Below, one piece after another: positions 9,405 to 18,567 of a stretch of DNA of 64,000 bases. Source of the DNA: Pantoea dispersa. Its GTDB lineage: Bacteria > Pseudomonadota > Gammaproteobacteria > Enterobacterales > Enterobacteriaceae. The position numbers were made by a program, and so were the translations under genes. The stretch lies in assembly GCF_014155765.1 (NCBI RefSeq), contig NZ_SCKT01000004.1:62001-126000 (forward strand). The letters are read 5' to 3'. The notes under the pieces were generated by a model that was given only the letters and a program-made list of their open reading frames with translations, had not been told where the DNA came from and searched no databases. Position 1 is the first letter of the stretch; every line of letters starts with the position of its first letter.

Positions 9405-9442
9405 CCTGACCCGGAAAGCTTTCCGGGTCAGGATTCTTTTGC
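9405..9442 (+). terminator. Leader terminator/attenuator upstream of greA (GraL-like)
   Basis: A nearly perfect palindrome with arms CCTGACCCGGAAAG and CTTTCCGGGTCAGG (9405-9432) is followed by ATTCTTTTGCTT. It lies about 100 nt before the greA start codon on the greA strand. In E. coli most greA leader transcripts end at such a hairpin and yield the small RNA GraL. Assigning the same role here is inference from position and structure. Confidence 0.6.
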
Positions 9443-9535
9443 TTGTGAAAAGAGGTTACGCGCCGCAGAAGCCGATCTTCTGCTGTCACCGGTCAGGATG
9501 ACGCCGTTAACCAGGATAGATGACGAGGAGCCAAA

Positions 9536-10012
9536 ATGAATCAGATTCCGATGACGTTGAAAGGCGCTGAGAAGCTGCGTGAAGAGCTGAACGAACTGAA
9601 AACCGTTAAGCGTCCGCGCATCATCGCCTCTATCGCCGAAGCCCGTGAGCACGGCGATCTGAAAGAGAATGCCGAATACCACGCTGCGCGCGAAGAACAG
9701 GGGTTCTGCGAAGGGCGTATTCAGGAGATCGAAGCCAAGCTCTCCAATGCACAGGTGATTGACGTGACCGCCATGCCGAAAACCGGCCGCGTGATTTTTG
9801 GCGCCACCGTCACCGTGCTGAATGTCGATACCGATGAAGAGTTTACTTACCGGATTGTCGGTGACGACGAAGCGGACTTTAAACAGAACCTGATTTCCGT
9901 GAATTCGCCGATGGCGCGCGGTCTGGTGGGCAAAGAGGCCGATGACGTGGCTATTGTCAAAACCCCAGGCGGCGACGTGGAATATGAAGTACTGAAAGTG
10001 GAATACATCTAA
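9536..10012 (+). CDS. greA: Transcription elongation factor GreA
   Basis: GreA rescues backtracked RNA polymerase by stimulating transcript cleavage through the secondary channel. The 158-residue protein has the N-terminal coiled coil with the acidic tip [15 protein letters not shown], which holds the catalytic carboxylates. The C-terminal FKBP-like domain contains FGATVTVLN and [15 protein letters not shown]. Length is exactly that of E. coli GreA. The start is preceded by GAGGAGCCAAA, a good ribosome-binding site. It is divergent from dacB and convergent with yhbY. Confidence 0.98.
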   Translation: MNQIPMTLKGAEKLREELNELKTVKRPRIIASIAEAREHGDLKENAEYHAAREEQGFCEGRIQEIEAKLSNAQVIDVTAMPKTGRVIFGATVTVLNVDTDEEFTYRIVGDDEADFKQNLISVNSPMARGLVGKEADDVAIVKTPGGDVEYEVLKVEYI

Positions 10013-10060
10013 GATATTGCTACGCTTTGAAATGCGCAGCTGCATATTGTAAAGAAAGGA

Positions 10061-10085
10061 AAAAGGCCGCGTTGCGGCCTTTTAT
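10061..10085. terminator. Rho-independent terminator between greA and yhbY
   Basis: AAAAGGCCGC-GTT-GCGGCCTTTT forms a GC-rich stem flanked by A and T runs on both sides. It can therefore serve both the greA strand and the convergent yhbY strand. Confidence 0.85.
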
Positions 10086-10140
10086 CCCATGCAGGAGCAT
10101 GGCACTTTCTCTGCCCGTCGGACGAGCCGTAACGGTACGC

Positions 10141-10434
10141 TTAACGTGGCAGAGTAATTTTGCGCTCTTTGGCAGGGCGATACAGCACCAGCACGTTGCC
10201 GATGACCTGAACGTTGTTTGCCTTAGTTTCACGCACGATAGCGTCCACGATCAGCTGCTTGGTTTCACGATCTTCCGAGGCAATTTTTACCTTGATCAAT
10301 TCGTGATGTTCGAGCGCCTGTTCGATCTCGGCGAGCACGCCTTCAGTCAGGCCATTACCGCCCAGCATGACCACTGGCTTCAGTGGATGGGCAAGGCCTT
10401 TCAGGTGCTGTTTTTGTTTGGTACTCAGATTCAT
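10141..10434 (-). CDS. yhbY: Ribosome-assembly RNA-binding protein YhbY (CRM domain)
   Basis: YhbY is a small single CRM-domain protein that associates with pre-50S ribosomal particles. The 97-residue sequence begins MNLSTKQKQHLKGLAHPLKP. It carries the CRM signature GNGLTEGVLAEIEQAL, and later QVIGNVLVLYRPAKE. It is divergent from rlmE, another 50S-maturation gene, and convergent with greA. This arrangement is the same as in E. coli. Confidence 0.95.
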   Translation of the reverse strand: MNLSTKQKQHLKGLAHPLKPVVMLGGNGLTEGVLAEIEQALEHHELIKVKIASEDRETKQLIVDAIVRETKANNVQVIGNVLVLYRPAKERKITLPR

Positions 10435-10560
10435 CGTATTTTTTGCTTACTCAGGGATTGAAAACGGTTCATTCTACCGCCATCTCGGGTATATCGCCAA
10501 ATCAACGCGACCTATTGCGTGCTGATTTATCGCTACGATGACGATTTAACTGGAAATATT

Positions 10561-11190
10561 ATGACGGGTAAAAAGCGTTCGGCCAGTTCCAGTCGCTGGC
10601 TTCAGGAACACTTTAGCGATAAATATGTGCAACAGGCACAGAAAAAAGGGTTGCGCTCGCGCGCCTGGTTTAAACTGGATGAAATTCAGCAGGGTGACAA
10701 GCTGTTCAAACCCGGTATGACCGTAGTTGACCTTGGCGCTGCGCCCGGCGGCTGGTCGCAATATGTGGTACAACAGATTGGTTCGGGTGGCCGTATTATT
10801 GCCTGCGATCTGCTGCCGATGGATCCCATCGTTGGCGTTGACTTCCTGCAGGGCGATTTTCGCGACGAAGCGGTGTTGAAAGCGTTACTGGAGCGCGTGG
10901 GCGACCAGAAAGTGCAGGTGGTGATGTCGGACATGGCGCCGAACATGAGCGGTACGCCTGCGGTCGATATCCCGCGTTCCATGTATTTAGTTGAACTGGC
11001 GTTAGAAATGTGTCGGGATGTACTGGCACCTGGCGGCAGTTTTGTAGTGAAAGTGTTTCAGGGAGATGGCTTCGATGAATACCTGCGGGAAATTCGCTCC
11101 CTGTTTACGAAAGTGAAAATTCGTAAGCCGGACGCTTCGCGATCACGTTCGCGCGAAGTGTACATTGTGGCGACAGGGCGCAAACTGTAG
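10561..11190 (+). CDS. rlmE: 23S rRNA (uridine-2'-O)-methyltransferase RlmE (FtsJ/RrmJ)
   Basis: RlmE methylates the 2'-O of U2552 of 23S rRNA in the late 50S particle, using SAM. The ATG at 10561 ([20 protein letters not shown]) gives 209 residues, identical to the E. coli length; an ORF start 14 codons upstream lacks similarity. SAM-binding motif I is [11 protein letters not shown], and [10 protein letters not shown] and VVKVFQG carry the catalytic D and K. It is divergent from yhbY. The ftsH gene follows after about 170 bp with its own leader. Confidence 0.97.
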   Translation: MTGKKRSASSSRWLQEHFSDKYVQQAQKKGLRSRAWFKLDEIQQGDKLFKPGMTVVDLGAAPGGWSQYVVQQIGSGGRIIACDLLPMDPIVGVDFLQGDFRDEAVLKALLERVGDQKVQVVMSDMAPNMSGTPAVDIPRSMYLVELALEMCRDVLAPGGSFVVKVFQGDGFDEYLREIRSLFTKVKIRKPDASRSRSREVYIVATGRKL

Positions 11191-11364
11191 CCCTCCATAC
11201 CGGAATCAAAGCAAGGCGAAACGGCGTTTATTCTGATGCGTAATTCTGAGTTTCAGGCTAAACAGGCAAAATCATCAGCGCCGCGATTCCAGGTATGAAG
11301 GATATATAGTACCCTACGCTGTCTGTTAACACCGTTGTAATATGAGGTTAATCCCTTGAGTGAC

Positions 11365-13293
11365 ATGGCGAAAAACCTGATTCTCTGGTTAGTCATCGCG
11401 GTCGTGCTGATGTCAGTATTCCAGAGCTTTGGGCCCAGCGAGTCGAATGGCCGTAGGGTTGATTATTCAACCTTCCTGTCGGAAGTGAACCAGGATCAGG
11501 TCCGCGAGGCACGTATTAACGGGCGTGAGATCAACGTAACCAAAAAAGACAGTAATAAATACACGACCTACATTCCTGTCAACGATCCCAAGTTACTCGA
11601 TAACCTGTTGACCAAAAACGTCAAAGTTGTGGGTGAACCACCAGAAGAGCCGAGCCTGCTGGCTTCCATCTTCATATCCTGGTTCCCGATGCTGCTACTG
11701 ATTGGCGTGTGGATCTTCTTTATGCGGCAGATGCAGGGCGGCGGCGGCAAGGGCGCGATGTCCTTCGGCAAGAGCAAAGCCCGTATGCTGACCGAAGACC
11801 AGATCAAAACCACCTTTGCTGACGTTGCGGGTTGCGACGAAGCAAAAGAAGAGGTGGGTGAGCTGGTGGAATACCTGCGTGAGCCGAGCCGCTTCCAGAA
11901 GCTGGGCGGTAAAATCCCGAAAGGCGTACTGATGGTGGGTCCTCCGGGTACCGGTAAAACGCTGCTGGCGAAAGCGATCGCCGGCGAAGCGAAAGTACCG
12001 TTCTTCACGATTTCCGGTTCTGACTTCGTAGAAATGTTCGTCGGTGTCGGTGCATCACGTGTGCGCGACATGTTCGAGCAGGCGAAGAAAGCGGCACCGT
12101 GCATCATCTTTATTGATGAGATCGATGCGGTGGGTCGTCAGCGTGGCGCCGGTTTAGGCGGTGGTCACGACGAACGTGAGCAGACGCTGAACCAGATGCT
12201 GGTTGAGATGGATGGCTTCGAAGGCAATGAAGGCATCATCGTTATCGCCGCGACTAACCGTCCGGACGTACTGGACCCGGCGCTGCTGCGTCCAGGCCGT
12301 TTTGACCGCCAGGTGGTGGTAGGTCTGCCAGACGTGCGCGGCCGTGAACAGATTCTGAAAGTGCATATGCGTCGCGTGCCGCTGGCAACCGACATTGATG
12401 CCGCGATTATCGCACGTGGTACGCCGGGCTTCTCCGGTGCGGATCTGGCGAACCTGGTCAACGAAGCGGCGCTGTTCGCTGCGCGTGGCAACAAGCGCGT
12501 GGTGTCGATGGTCGAGTTCGAGAAAGCGAAAGACAAAATCATGATGGGTGCGGAACGTCGCTCCATGGTGATGACGGAAGCGCAGAAAGAATCCACCGCG
12601 TATCACGAAGCGGGCCATGCGATTATTGGTCGCCTGGTGCCGGAACACGATCCGGTGCATAAAGTGACGATTATCCCGCGCGGCCGTGCGCTGGGTGTGA
12701 CCTTCTTCCTGCCTGAAGGCGACGCGATCAGCGCCAGCCGTCAGAAGCTGGAGAGCCAGATTTCAACGCTGTACGGCGGTCGTCTGGCAGAAGAGATCAT
12801 CTACGGGGCGGAACACGTTTCTACCGGTGCTTCAAACGACATCAAAGTGGCGACCAACCTGGCGCGCAACATGGTGACGCAGTGGGGCTTCTCGGAAAAA
12901 CTCGGTCCGCTGCTGTATGCGGAAGAGGACGGTGAAGTGTTCCTCGGCCGTTCAGTGGCGAAAGCCAAACACATGTCGGACGAAACGGCACGCATCATCG
13001 ACCAGGAAGTTAAACACCTGATCGACAGCAACTACCAGCGTGCACGCCGTATTCTGGGTGAGAACATGGACATCCTTCACGCGATGAAAGACGCGCTGAT
13101 GAAGTATGAAACCATCGACGCACCGCAGATCGACGACCTGATGGCGCGCCGCGAAGTGCGTCCGCCAGCAGGCTGGGAAGATCCAGGCAGCAACAACTCT
13201 GACAGCAACGGTACGCCAAAGGCGCCACGTCCGGTTGATGAACCGCGTACGCCAAACCCAGGCAACACCATGTCAGAACAGTTCGACAAGTAA
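11365..13293 (+). CDS. ftsH: ATP-dependent zinc metalloprotease FtsH
   Basis: FtsH is the essential membrane-anchored AAA+ protease that degrades LpxC, sigma-32, SsrA-tagged and damaged membrane proteins. Two N-terminal membrane segments (about residues 4-22 and 98-120) flank a periplasmic domain. The AAA module has Walker A GPPGTGKT, Walker [10 protein letters not shown] and the SRH region, and the protease site is HEAGH with a distal Asp. The sequence is nearly identical to E. coli FtsH up to the variable C-terminal tail. The ATG at 11365 gives the usual MAKNLILW start. An in-frame TTG at 11356, preceded by GAGG at good spacing, would add MSD and is a real alternative. Confidence 0.97.
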   Translation: MAKNLILWLVIAVVLMSVFQSFGPSESNGRRVDYSTFLSEVNQDQVREARINGREINVTKKDSNKYTTYIPVNDPKLLDNLLTKNVKVVGEPPEEPSLLASIFISWFPMLLLIGVWIFFMRQMQGGGGKGAMSFGKSKARMLTEDQIKTTFADVAGCDEAKEEVGELVEYLREPSRFQKLGGKIPKGVLMVGPPGTGKTLLAKAIAGEAKVPFFTISGSDFVEMFVGVGASRVRDMFEQAKKAAPCIIFIDEIDAVGRQRGAGLGGGHDEREQTLNQMLVEMDGFEGNEGIIVIAATNRPDVLDPALLRPGRFDRQVVVGLPDVRGREQILKVHMRRVPLATDIDAAIIARGTPGFSGADLANLVNEAALFAARGNKRVVSMVEFEKAKDKIMMGAERRSMVMTEAQKESTAYHEAGHAIIGRLVPEHDPVHKVTIIPRGRALGVTFFLPEGDAISASRQKLESQISTLYGGRLAEEIIYGAEHVSTGASNDIKVATNLARNMVTQWGFSEKLGPLLYAEEDGEVFLGRSVAKAKHMSDETARIIDQEVKHLIDSNYQRARRILGENMDILHAMKDALMKYETIDAPQIDDLMARREVRPPAGWEDPGSNNSDSNGTPKAPRPVDEPRTPNPGNTMSEQFDK

Positions 13294-13309
13294 CAGGCCT
13301 GTTCCTAAG

Positions 13310-13338
13310 CAAAAACCCCGGCTGGTCCGGGGTTTTTT
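13310..13338 (+). terminator. Rho-independent terminator after ftsH
   Basis: AACCCCGG-CTGG-TCCGGGGTTTTTT forms a strong stem with a T run, 17 bp after the ftsH stop and before folP. It implies that folP-glmM either has its own promoter or depends on read-through. Confidence 0.88.
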
Positions 13339-13378
13339 ACATTCCACAATCCAGTGATCCCTCAGGGAGATTTTCGCC

Positions 13379-14212
13379 ATGAAGTTGTACGCCCGTGATA
13401 CCCATCTCGATCTGTCGTTTCCCCATGTGATGGGAATTTTAAATGTCACGCCGGACTCCTTTTCTGATGGCGGAACGCACAACACGTTGGTCGACGCGCT
13501 CACGCACACCAACGAGATGGTGAATGCCGGTGCCACGATTATCGATGTGGGCGGCGAATCAACCCGTCCCGGTGCCGATGAAGTCTCGGTGGAAGAGGAA
13601 CTGGCGCGGGTGATTCCGGTGGTGGAAGCCATTGCGCAGCGCTTTGAAGTGTGGATTTCAGTTGATACGTCAAAAGCAGAAGTGATCCGCGAAGCCGCGC
13701 GAGTGGGCGCTCACATCATTAACGATATCCGCTCGCTGTCCGAGCCCGGTGCGTTACAGGCCGCCGCAGATAGCGGTTTGCCGGTATGCCTGATGCACAT
13801 GCAGGGCGAACCGCGCACCATGCAGCAGGCACCGGAATATCAGCATATCGTAAGCGAAGTGGACGCTTACTTCGCTGCGCAGATTGCGCGCTGTGAAGCG
13901 GCCGGCATTAAAAAAGAGCGTCTGCTGCTCGACCCGGGCTTCGGTTTCGGTAAGAATCTCAGCCACAATTATGAGCTGCTGGCGCATCTCAGTGATTTTC
14001 ACCATCATGGTCTGCCACTGCTGGTGGGCATGTCGCGTAAGTCGATGATTGGCCAGCTGTTAAACGTCGGCCCGGCACAGCGTCTGACCGGCAGCCTGAG
14101 CTGCGCGGTGATCGCCGCCATGCAGGGCGCGCAGATTATTCGCGTGCATGACGTTAAAGAAACTGTCGAAGCGATGCGCATCGTCGAGGCGACACGGAGA
14201 GCAAAAGGATAA
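13379..14212 (+). CDS. folP: Dihydropteroate synthase
   Basis: FolP condenses p-aminobenzoate with dihydropterin pyrophosphate in folate synthesis and is the sulfonamide target. The 277-residue TIM-barrel protein carries the DHPS signatures [15 protein letters not shown] and [16 protein letters not shown]. Later it has DPGFGFGKN and SRKSMIG, the substrate-binding loop. Spacing to glmM is 4 bp, so the two are co-transcribed, as in E. coli. Confidence 0.97.
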   Translation: MKLYARDTHLDLSFPHVMGILNVTPDSFSDGGTHNTLVDALTHTNEMVNAGATIIDVGGESTRPGADEVSVEEELARVIPVVEAIAQRFEVWISVDTSKAEVIREAARVGAHIINDIRSLSEPGALQAAADSGLPVCLMHMQGEPRTMQQAPEYQHIVSEVDAYFAAQIARCEAAGIKKERLLLDPGFGFGKNLSHNYELLAHLSDFHHHGLPLLVGMSRKSMIGQLLNVGPAQRLTGSLSCAVIAAMQGAQIIRVHDVKETVEAMRIVEATRRAKG

Positions 14213-14216
14213 AGGC

Positions 14217-15551
14217 ATGAGCGATCGTAAATATTTCGGTACTGATGGGATTCGCGGCAAAGTGGGTGAAGCGCCCATTACCCCGGACTTTGTGTTGAAG
14301 CTGGGTTTTGCTGCCGGCAAAGTGCTGGCCCGTTCCGGCTCGCGCAAAGTATTGATTGGTAAAGATACACGGATTTCCGGCTACATGCTGGAATCGGCGC
14401 TGGAAGCCGGTCTGGCGGCTGCCGGGTTGTCTGCCGCTTTCACCGGCCCGATGCCCACGCCGGCCATTGCCTACCTGACGCGCACCTTCCGCGCCGAGGC
14501 GGGCATCGTGATCTCCGCGTCGCATAACCCGTTTGACGACAACGGCATCAAATTCTTCTCAGCCGAAGGCACCAAACTGCCGGACGACGTAGAAGCCGCC
14601 ATTGAGCTGGAGCTGGAGAAGCCGCTGACCTGCGTCGAGTCCGCTGAGCTCGGCCGTGCCAGCCGCATCGTCGATGCCGCCGGGCGTTACATTGAGTTCT
14701 GCAAAGGCACTTTTCCCAGCGAGTTGAGCCTGAACGGGCTGAAGATCGTGGTGGACTGCGCCAACGGCGCGACCTATCACATTGCGCCGAATGTGCTGCG
14801 TGAACTGGGTGCGAAGGTAATTGCGATTGGCGTGCAGCCGGACGGCATGAACATCAACAAAGAGTGCGGCGCTACCGATTTGCGTCAGCTGCAGCAGCGC
14901 GTGCTGGATGAAAAAGCCGATCTCGGCCTGGCCTATGACGGCGACGGCGACCGCATCATGATGGTGGATCACCTTGGACAGAAGGTGGATGGCGACCAGA
15001 TTCTCTACATCATTGCGCGTGAAGCGCTGCGTCAGGGCCAGCTGCGTGGCGGCGTGGTCGGCACGCTGATGAGCAACATGGGACTGGAGCTGGCGCTGAA
15101 ACAGCTGGGGATTCCGTTTACCCGCGCCAAAGTGGGCGACCGTTATGTGCTGGAAAAAATGCAGGAGAAGGGCTGGCGCATGGGCGCGGAGAACTCCGGC
15201 CACGTGATCCTGCTGGATAAAATCAGCACCGGTGACGGCATCGTAGCAAGTTTGCAAGTACTTACTGCGATTGTGCGTAACCACATGAGTCTGCACGATC
15301 TGTGCAGCGGCATGAAGATGCTGCCACAAGTGCTGGTGAATGTACGTTTCAGCGGCAGCCACGATCCGCTGGAGAGCGACAGCGTCAAAGCGGCTGCCGC
15401 AGAGGTGGAAAAAACGCTGGCCGGGCGCGGGCGCGTGCTGTTGCGTAAATCCGGCACCGAGCCGCTGATTCGCGTGATGGTGGAAGGCGAGGATGAGGCG
15501 CAGGTGACCGAGCTGGCGCACAAAATTGCCGATGCGGTAAAAGCGGTTTAA
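14217..15551 (+). CDS. glmM: Phosphoglucosamine mutase
   Basis: GlmM interconverts glucosamine-6-phosphate and glucosamine-1-phosphate, the step before UDP-GlcNAc. The ATG at 14217 ([14 protein letters not shown]) gives 444 residues, and AAGGATAAAGGC precedes it as the ribosome-binding site. The phosphoserine loop is [12 protein letters not shown] (Ser at about 102), the metal loop is DGDGDRIMM, the sugar loop is GAENSGHV, and the phosphate-binding loop is [12 protein letters not shown]. The longer ORF beginning at 14148 merely runs through folP in another frame. Confidence 0.97.
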   Translation: MSDRKYFGTDGIRGKVGEAPITPDFVLKLGFAAGKVLARSGSRKVLIGKDTRISGYMLESALEAGLAAAGLSAAFTGPMPTPAIAYLTRTFRAEAGIVISASHNPFDDNGIKFFSAEGTKLPDDVEAAIELELEKPLTCVESAELGRASRIVDAAGRYIEFCKGTFPSELSLNGLKIVVDCANGATYHIAPNVLRELGAKVIAIGVQPDGMNINKECGATDLRQLQQRVLDEKADLGLAYDGDGDRIMMVDHLGQKVDGDQILYIIAREALRQGQLRGGVVGTLMSNMGLELALKQLGIPFTRAKVGDRYVLEKMQEKGWRMGAENSGHVILLDKISTGDGIVASLQVLTAIVRNHMSLHDLCSGMKMLPQVLVNVRFSGSHDPLESDSVKAAAAEVEKTLAGRGRVLLRKSGTEPLIRVMVEGEDEAQVTELAHKIADAVKAV

Positions 15552-15768
15552 CCGCGTTACGGGCGGTCAGTTTGCTGCTTTCCGCCTGTAAAATCACCGG
15601 GATGGCGCTTTTTTCCGCAATCGCAAAACTTCGTGTAAATTGCGCTTGCAGAGGTATGCGCCTTTGGTTAGTATTCACACCCGCTTCTGATGGGTGATGA
15701 CGAGACTCCCCGTCAATATTGGTTGAAGCTTTAACTGTGCGGATAACGCGCAAGGAAACAGGTTGATT

Positions 15769-16104
15769 ATGTACGAAGCTCTGTTGGTTGTTTTCCTTAT
15801 TGTAGCGATTGGCCTCGTTGGTCTGATCATGCTGCAGCAAGGCAAAGGCGCTGATATGGGAGCCTCATTCGGTGCAGGCGCTTCTGGTACGCTGTTCGGT
15901 TCAACCGGGTCTGGTAACTTCATGACTCGCATGACCGCAGTACTGGCTACGCTGTTCTTCATTATCAGTCTGATTCTGGGCAACCTGAACAGTAACAAGA
16001 CTTCCAAAGGAAGCGAGTGGGAAAACCTCAGCGCGCCGGCTCAGTCTCAACAGCAGACTCAGCCAGCTAAACCGGCCACGCCGGGCAATGATATCCCGCA
16101 GTAA
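15769..16104 (+). CDS. secG: Preprotein translocase subunit SecG
   Basis: SecG is the small accessory subunit of the SecYEG channel in the inner membrane. The 111-residue protein starts MYEALLVVFLIVAIGLVGLI, the first membrane helix, with a second helix at about residues 54-73. The cytoplasmic loop GADMGASFGAGAS is diagnostic. The C-terminal tail is Q/P-rich. The ATG at 15769 follows CAAGGAAACAGGTTGATT. The downstream tRNA-Leu gene matches the E. coli order. Confidence 0.97.
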   Translation: MYEALLVVFLIVAIGLVGLIMLQQGKGADMGASFGAGASGTLFGSTGSGNFMTRMTAVLATLFFIISLILGNLNSNKTSKGSEWENLSAPAQSQQQTQPAKPATPGNDIPQ

Positions 16105-16150
16105 GATCGTCAGCGCTAAAGCGACATCGTATCGTCGCAGTCAGTGAAGT

Positions 16151-16237
16151 GCCGAGGTGGTGGAATTGGTAGACACGCTACCTTGAGGTGGTAGTGCCCG
16201 ATTGGGCTTACGGGTTCAAGTCCCGTCCTCGGTACCA
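16151..16237 (+). tRNA. leuU: tRNA-Leu (anticodon GAG)
   Basis: This 87-nt class II tRNA opens GCCGAGGTGGTGGAATTGG and closes with the T arm GGTTCAAGTCCC, then CCTCGGT plus an encoded ACCA. The anticodon GAG is at 16185-16187, and an extended variable arm is present. Position after secG matches E. coli leuU. Confidence 0.97.
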
Positions 16238-16251
16238 AATCTCAGTATAAC

Positions 16252-16280
16252 TTGCATTTTTCGCAAGATCGGCGTAATAT
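16252..16280 (+). promoter_or_regulatory. Promoter of the initiator-tRNA/rimP/nusA operon
   Basis: TTGCAT (16252-16257) and TAATAT (16275-16280) are separated by 17 bp. They end 16 bp before the first base of the initiator tRNA gene. This is a near-consensus sigma-70 promoter at the spot where the metY-nusA operon promoter lies in E. coli. Confidence 0.75.
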
Positions 16281-16296
16281 TCGCCACGTTTTCGGA

Positions 16297-16373
<77 letters not shown>

Positions 16374-16498
16374 CTTTCCCTTAGAGTTCTTTTTCAAATA
16401 TACTGTATGCATCGACGGACGCATCCGCAGTCAGTTTTGAAAAAAATTCTGCTGGAAGGTGTGCCGAAGCCGCATCGCGGCATACAGGGTCCAGTCAC

Positions 16499-16528
16499 AA
16501 AAAGCCCCGAATTTTCGGGGTTTTTTGT
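16499..16528 (+). terminator. Terminator between the initiator tRNA and rimP
   Basis: AAAGCCCCGA-ATT-TTCGGGGTTTTTT is a classic hairpin and T run in the leader before rimP. In the E. coli operon such leader terminators make expression of downstream genes depend on read-through. Confidence 0.88.
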
Positions 16529-16585
16529 TATCAGGAAATCGTAACACTGGGCTTTAGGCCCTTTTTTTATGTCTTGGGGGTGGGC

Positions 16586-17038
16586 TTGTCCACATTAGAG
16601 CAAAAGTTGACAGAGTTGATCTCTGCTCCGGTAGAAGCGCTTGGCTACGAATTGGTCGGTATTGAGTTCATTCGTGGTCGCACATCAACCTTGCGCATCT
16701 ATATTGATAGTGAAGAGGGTATCAATGTTGATGATTGCGCCGATGTTAGCCACCAGGTCAGCGCTGTAATGGATGTGGAAGATCCTATTACGGTGGCTTA
16801 CAACCTTGAAGTTTCCTCACCGGGTCTCGATCGCCCTCTGTTCACCGCGGAGCACTATGCGCGTTTCGCTGGCGAAGAGGTGAGCCTGGTACTGCGTATG
16901 GCCGTGCAGAACCGCCGTAAATGGCAGGGCATCATCAAGTCTGTCGAAGGCGAGATGATCACGGTAACCGTTGAGGGTAACGATGAAGTGTTCGCGCTGA
17001 GCAACATTCAGAAAGCGAACCTGGTCCCCCACTTTTAA
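16586..17038 (+). CDS. rimP: Ribosome maturation factor RimP
   Basis: RimP is needed for 30S subunit maturation. The TTG at 16586 yields [19 protein letters not shown], 150 residues, exactly the E. coli length, preceded by GGGGGTGGG. The upstream TTG at 16574 would add four unrelated residues. Motifs include [17 protein letters not shown] and [15 protein letters not shown]. It is followed by nusA after 24 bp. Confidence 0.96.
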   Translation: MSTLEQKLTELISAPVEALGYELVGIEFIRGRTSTLRIYIDSEEGINVDDCADVSHQVSAVMDVEDPITVAYNLEVSSPGLDRPLFTAEHYARFAGEEVSLVLRMAVQNRRKWQGIIKSVEGEMITVTVEGNDEVFALSNIQKANLVPHF

Positions 17039-17062
17039 AAGTCCGGATTGAGGCTAACCAGG

Positions 17063-18550
17063 ATGAACAAAGAGATCTTAGCTGTAGTAGAAGCCGTTTC
17101 TAACGAAAAAGCCCTGCCGCGTGAGAAAATCTTCGAAGCGCTGGAGAGCGCTTTGGCCACTGCGACCAAGAAGAAGTATGAGCAGGAAATCGACGTGCGC
17201 GTCAGCATTGACCGTCGCAGCGGCGATTTCGACACCTTCCGTCGCTGGGTGGTTGTAGAAGAAGTCACGCAGCCAACGCGCGAGATCACGCTGGAAGCAG
17301 CACGCTTTGAAGATGAAGCCTTCAATCTGGGCGATTATGTTGAAGATCAGATCGAATCTGTCACCTTCGACCGTATCACCACGCAGACCGCGAAACAGGT
17401 TATCGTCCAGAAAGTGCGTGAAGCCGAGCGCGCGATGGTGGTCGATCAGTTCCGCGAGCAGGAAGGCGAAATCATCACCGGCGTGGTGAAGAAAGTGAAC
17501 CGCGACAACATTTCACTGGATCTCGGCAACAACGCCGAAGCGGTGATTGTGCGTGAAGACATGCTGCCGCGTGAAAACTTCCGCCCGGGTGACCGTATTC
17601 GCGGCGTGCTGTATGCCGTGCGTCCGGAAGCGCGTGGTGCGCAACTGTTCGTTACCCGCTCCAAACCGGAGATGCTGATCGAACTGTTCCGCATTGAAGT
17701 GCCGGAGATTGGTGAAGAAGTTATCGAGATCAAAGCGGCAGCGCGCGATCCGGGTTCACGCGCCAAAATTGCGGTGAAAACTAACGACAAACGTATCGAT
17801 CCGGTCGGTGCCTGCGTCGGTATGCGCGGTGCGCGCGTGCAGGCGGTGTCCAGCGAGCTGGGCGGCGAGCGTATTGATATCGTGCTGTGGGACGACAACC
17901 CGGCACAGTTCGTGATTAACGCCATGGCACCTGCCGATGTGGCGTCAATTGTGGTGGATGAAGACAATCACACCATGGATATCGCTGTTGAAGCCGGCAA
18001 TCTGGCTCAGGCGATTGGCCGTAATGGCCAAAACGTGCGTCTGGCATCCCAGCTGAGCGGCTGGGAGCTGAACGTGATGACCGTCGATGATCTGCAGGCG
18101 AAGCATCAGGCCGAAGCCCATGCAGCGATCGATATGTTCACTAAACATCTCGACATCGACGAAGAGTTCGCCACCGTTCTGGTGGAAGAGGGCTTCTCTT
18201 CGCTGGAAGAATTGGCTTACGTGCCAATCAACGAGCTGCTGGAAATCGACGGCCTCGACGAAGAGACCATTGAAGCCCTGCGTGAACGAGCAAAAAATGC
18301 GTTAACCACCCTGGCATTAGCGAAAGAAGAGAGCCTTGGTAATCAGGAACCTGCTGAGGACCTGCTGAATCTTGAAGGCCTGGATCGTGCGCTGGCGTAT
18401 CGCCTGGCGTCAAAAGGCGTTTGCACGCTGGAAGATCTCGCTGAGCAAGGTGTTGACGATCTGACAGATATTGAAGGGCTGGATGATGAGAAAGCCGGTG
18501 CGCTGATTATGGCTGCACGTAATATCTGCTGGTTCGGCGATGACGCGTAA
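17063..18550 (+). CDS. nusA: Transcription termination/antitermination factor NusA
   Basis: NusA binds RNA polymerase and modulates pausing, termination and N/Q-type antitermination. The ATG at 17063 ([19 protein letters not shown]) gives 495 residues, as in E. coli. Domains in order are the polymerase-binding N-terminal domain (1-130), S1 ([12 protein letters not shown]), KH1 and KH2 ([27 protein letters not shown]), then two acidic repeats ending ICWFGDDA. An upstream in-frame ATG (17048) adds five residues absent from homologues. Confidence 0.97.
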   Translation: MNKEILAVVEAVSNEKALPREKIFEALESALATATKKKYEQEIDVRVSIDRRSGDFDTFRRWVVVEEVTQPTREITLEAARFEDEAFNLGDYVEDQIESVTFDRITTQTAKQVIVQKVREAERAMVVDQFREQEGEIITGVVKKVNRDNISLDLGNNAEAVIVREDMLPRENFRPGDRIRGVLYAVRPEARGAQLFVTRSKPEMLIELFRIEVPEIGEEVIEIKAAARDPGSRAKIAVKTNDKRIDPVGACVGMRGARVQAVSSELGGERIDIVLWDDNPAQFVINAMAPADVASIVVDEDNHTMDIAVEAGNLAQAIGRNGQNVRLASQLSGWELNVMTVDDLQAKHQAEAHAAIDMFTKHLDIDEEFATVLVEEGFSSLEELAYVPINELLEIDGLDEETIEALRERAKNALTTLALAKEESLGNQEPAEDLLNLEGLDRALAYRLASKGVCTLEDLAEQGVDDLTDIEGLDDEKAGALIMAARNICWFGDDA

Positions 18551-18567
18551 TAACAGGAAGGAACAGC

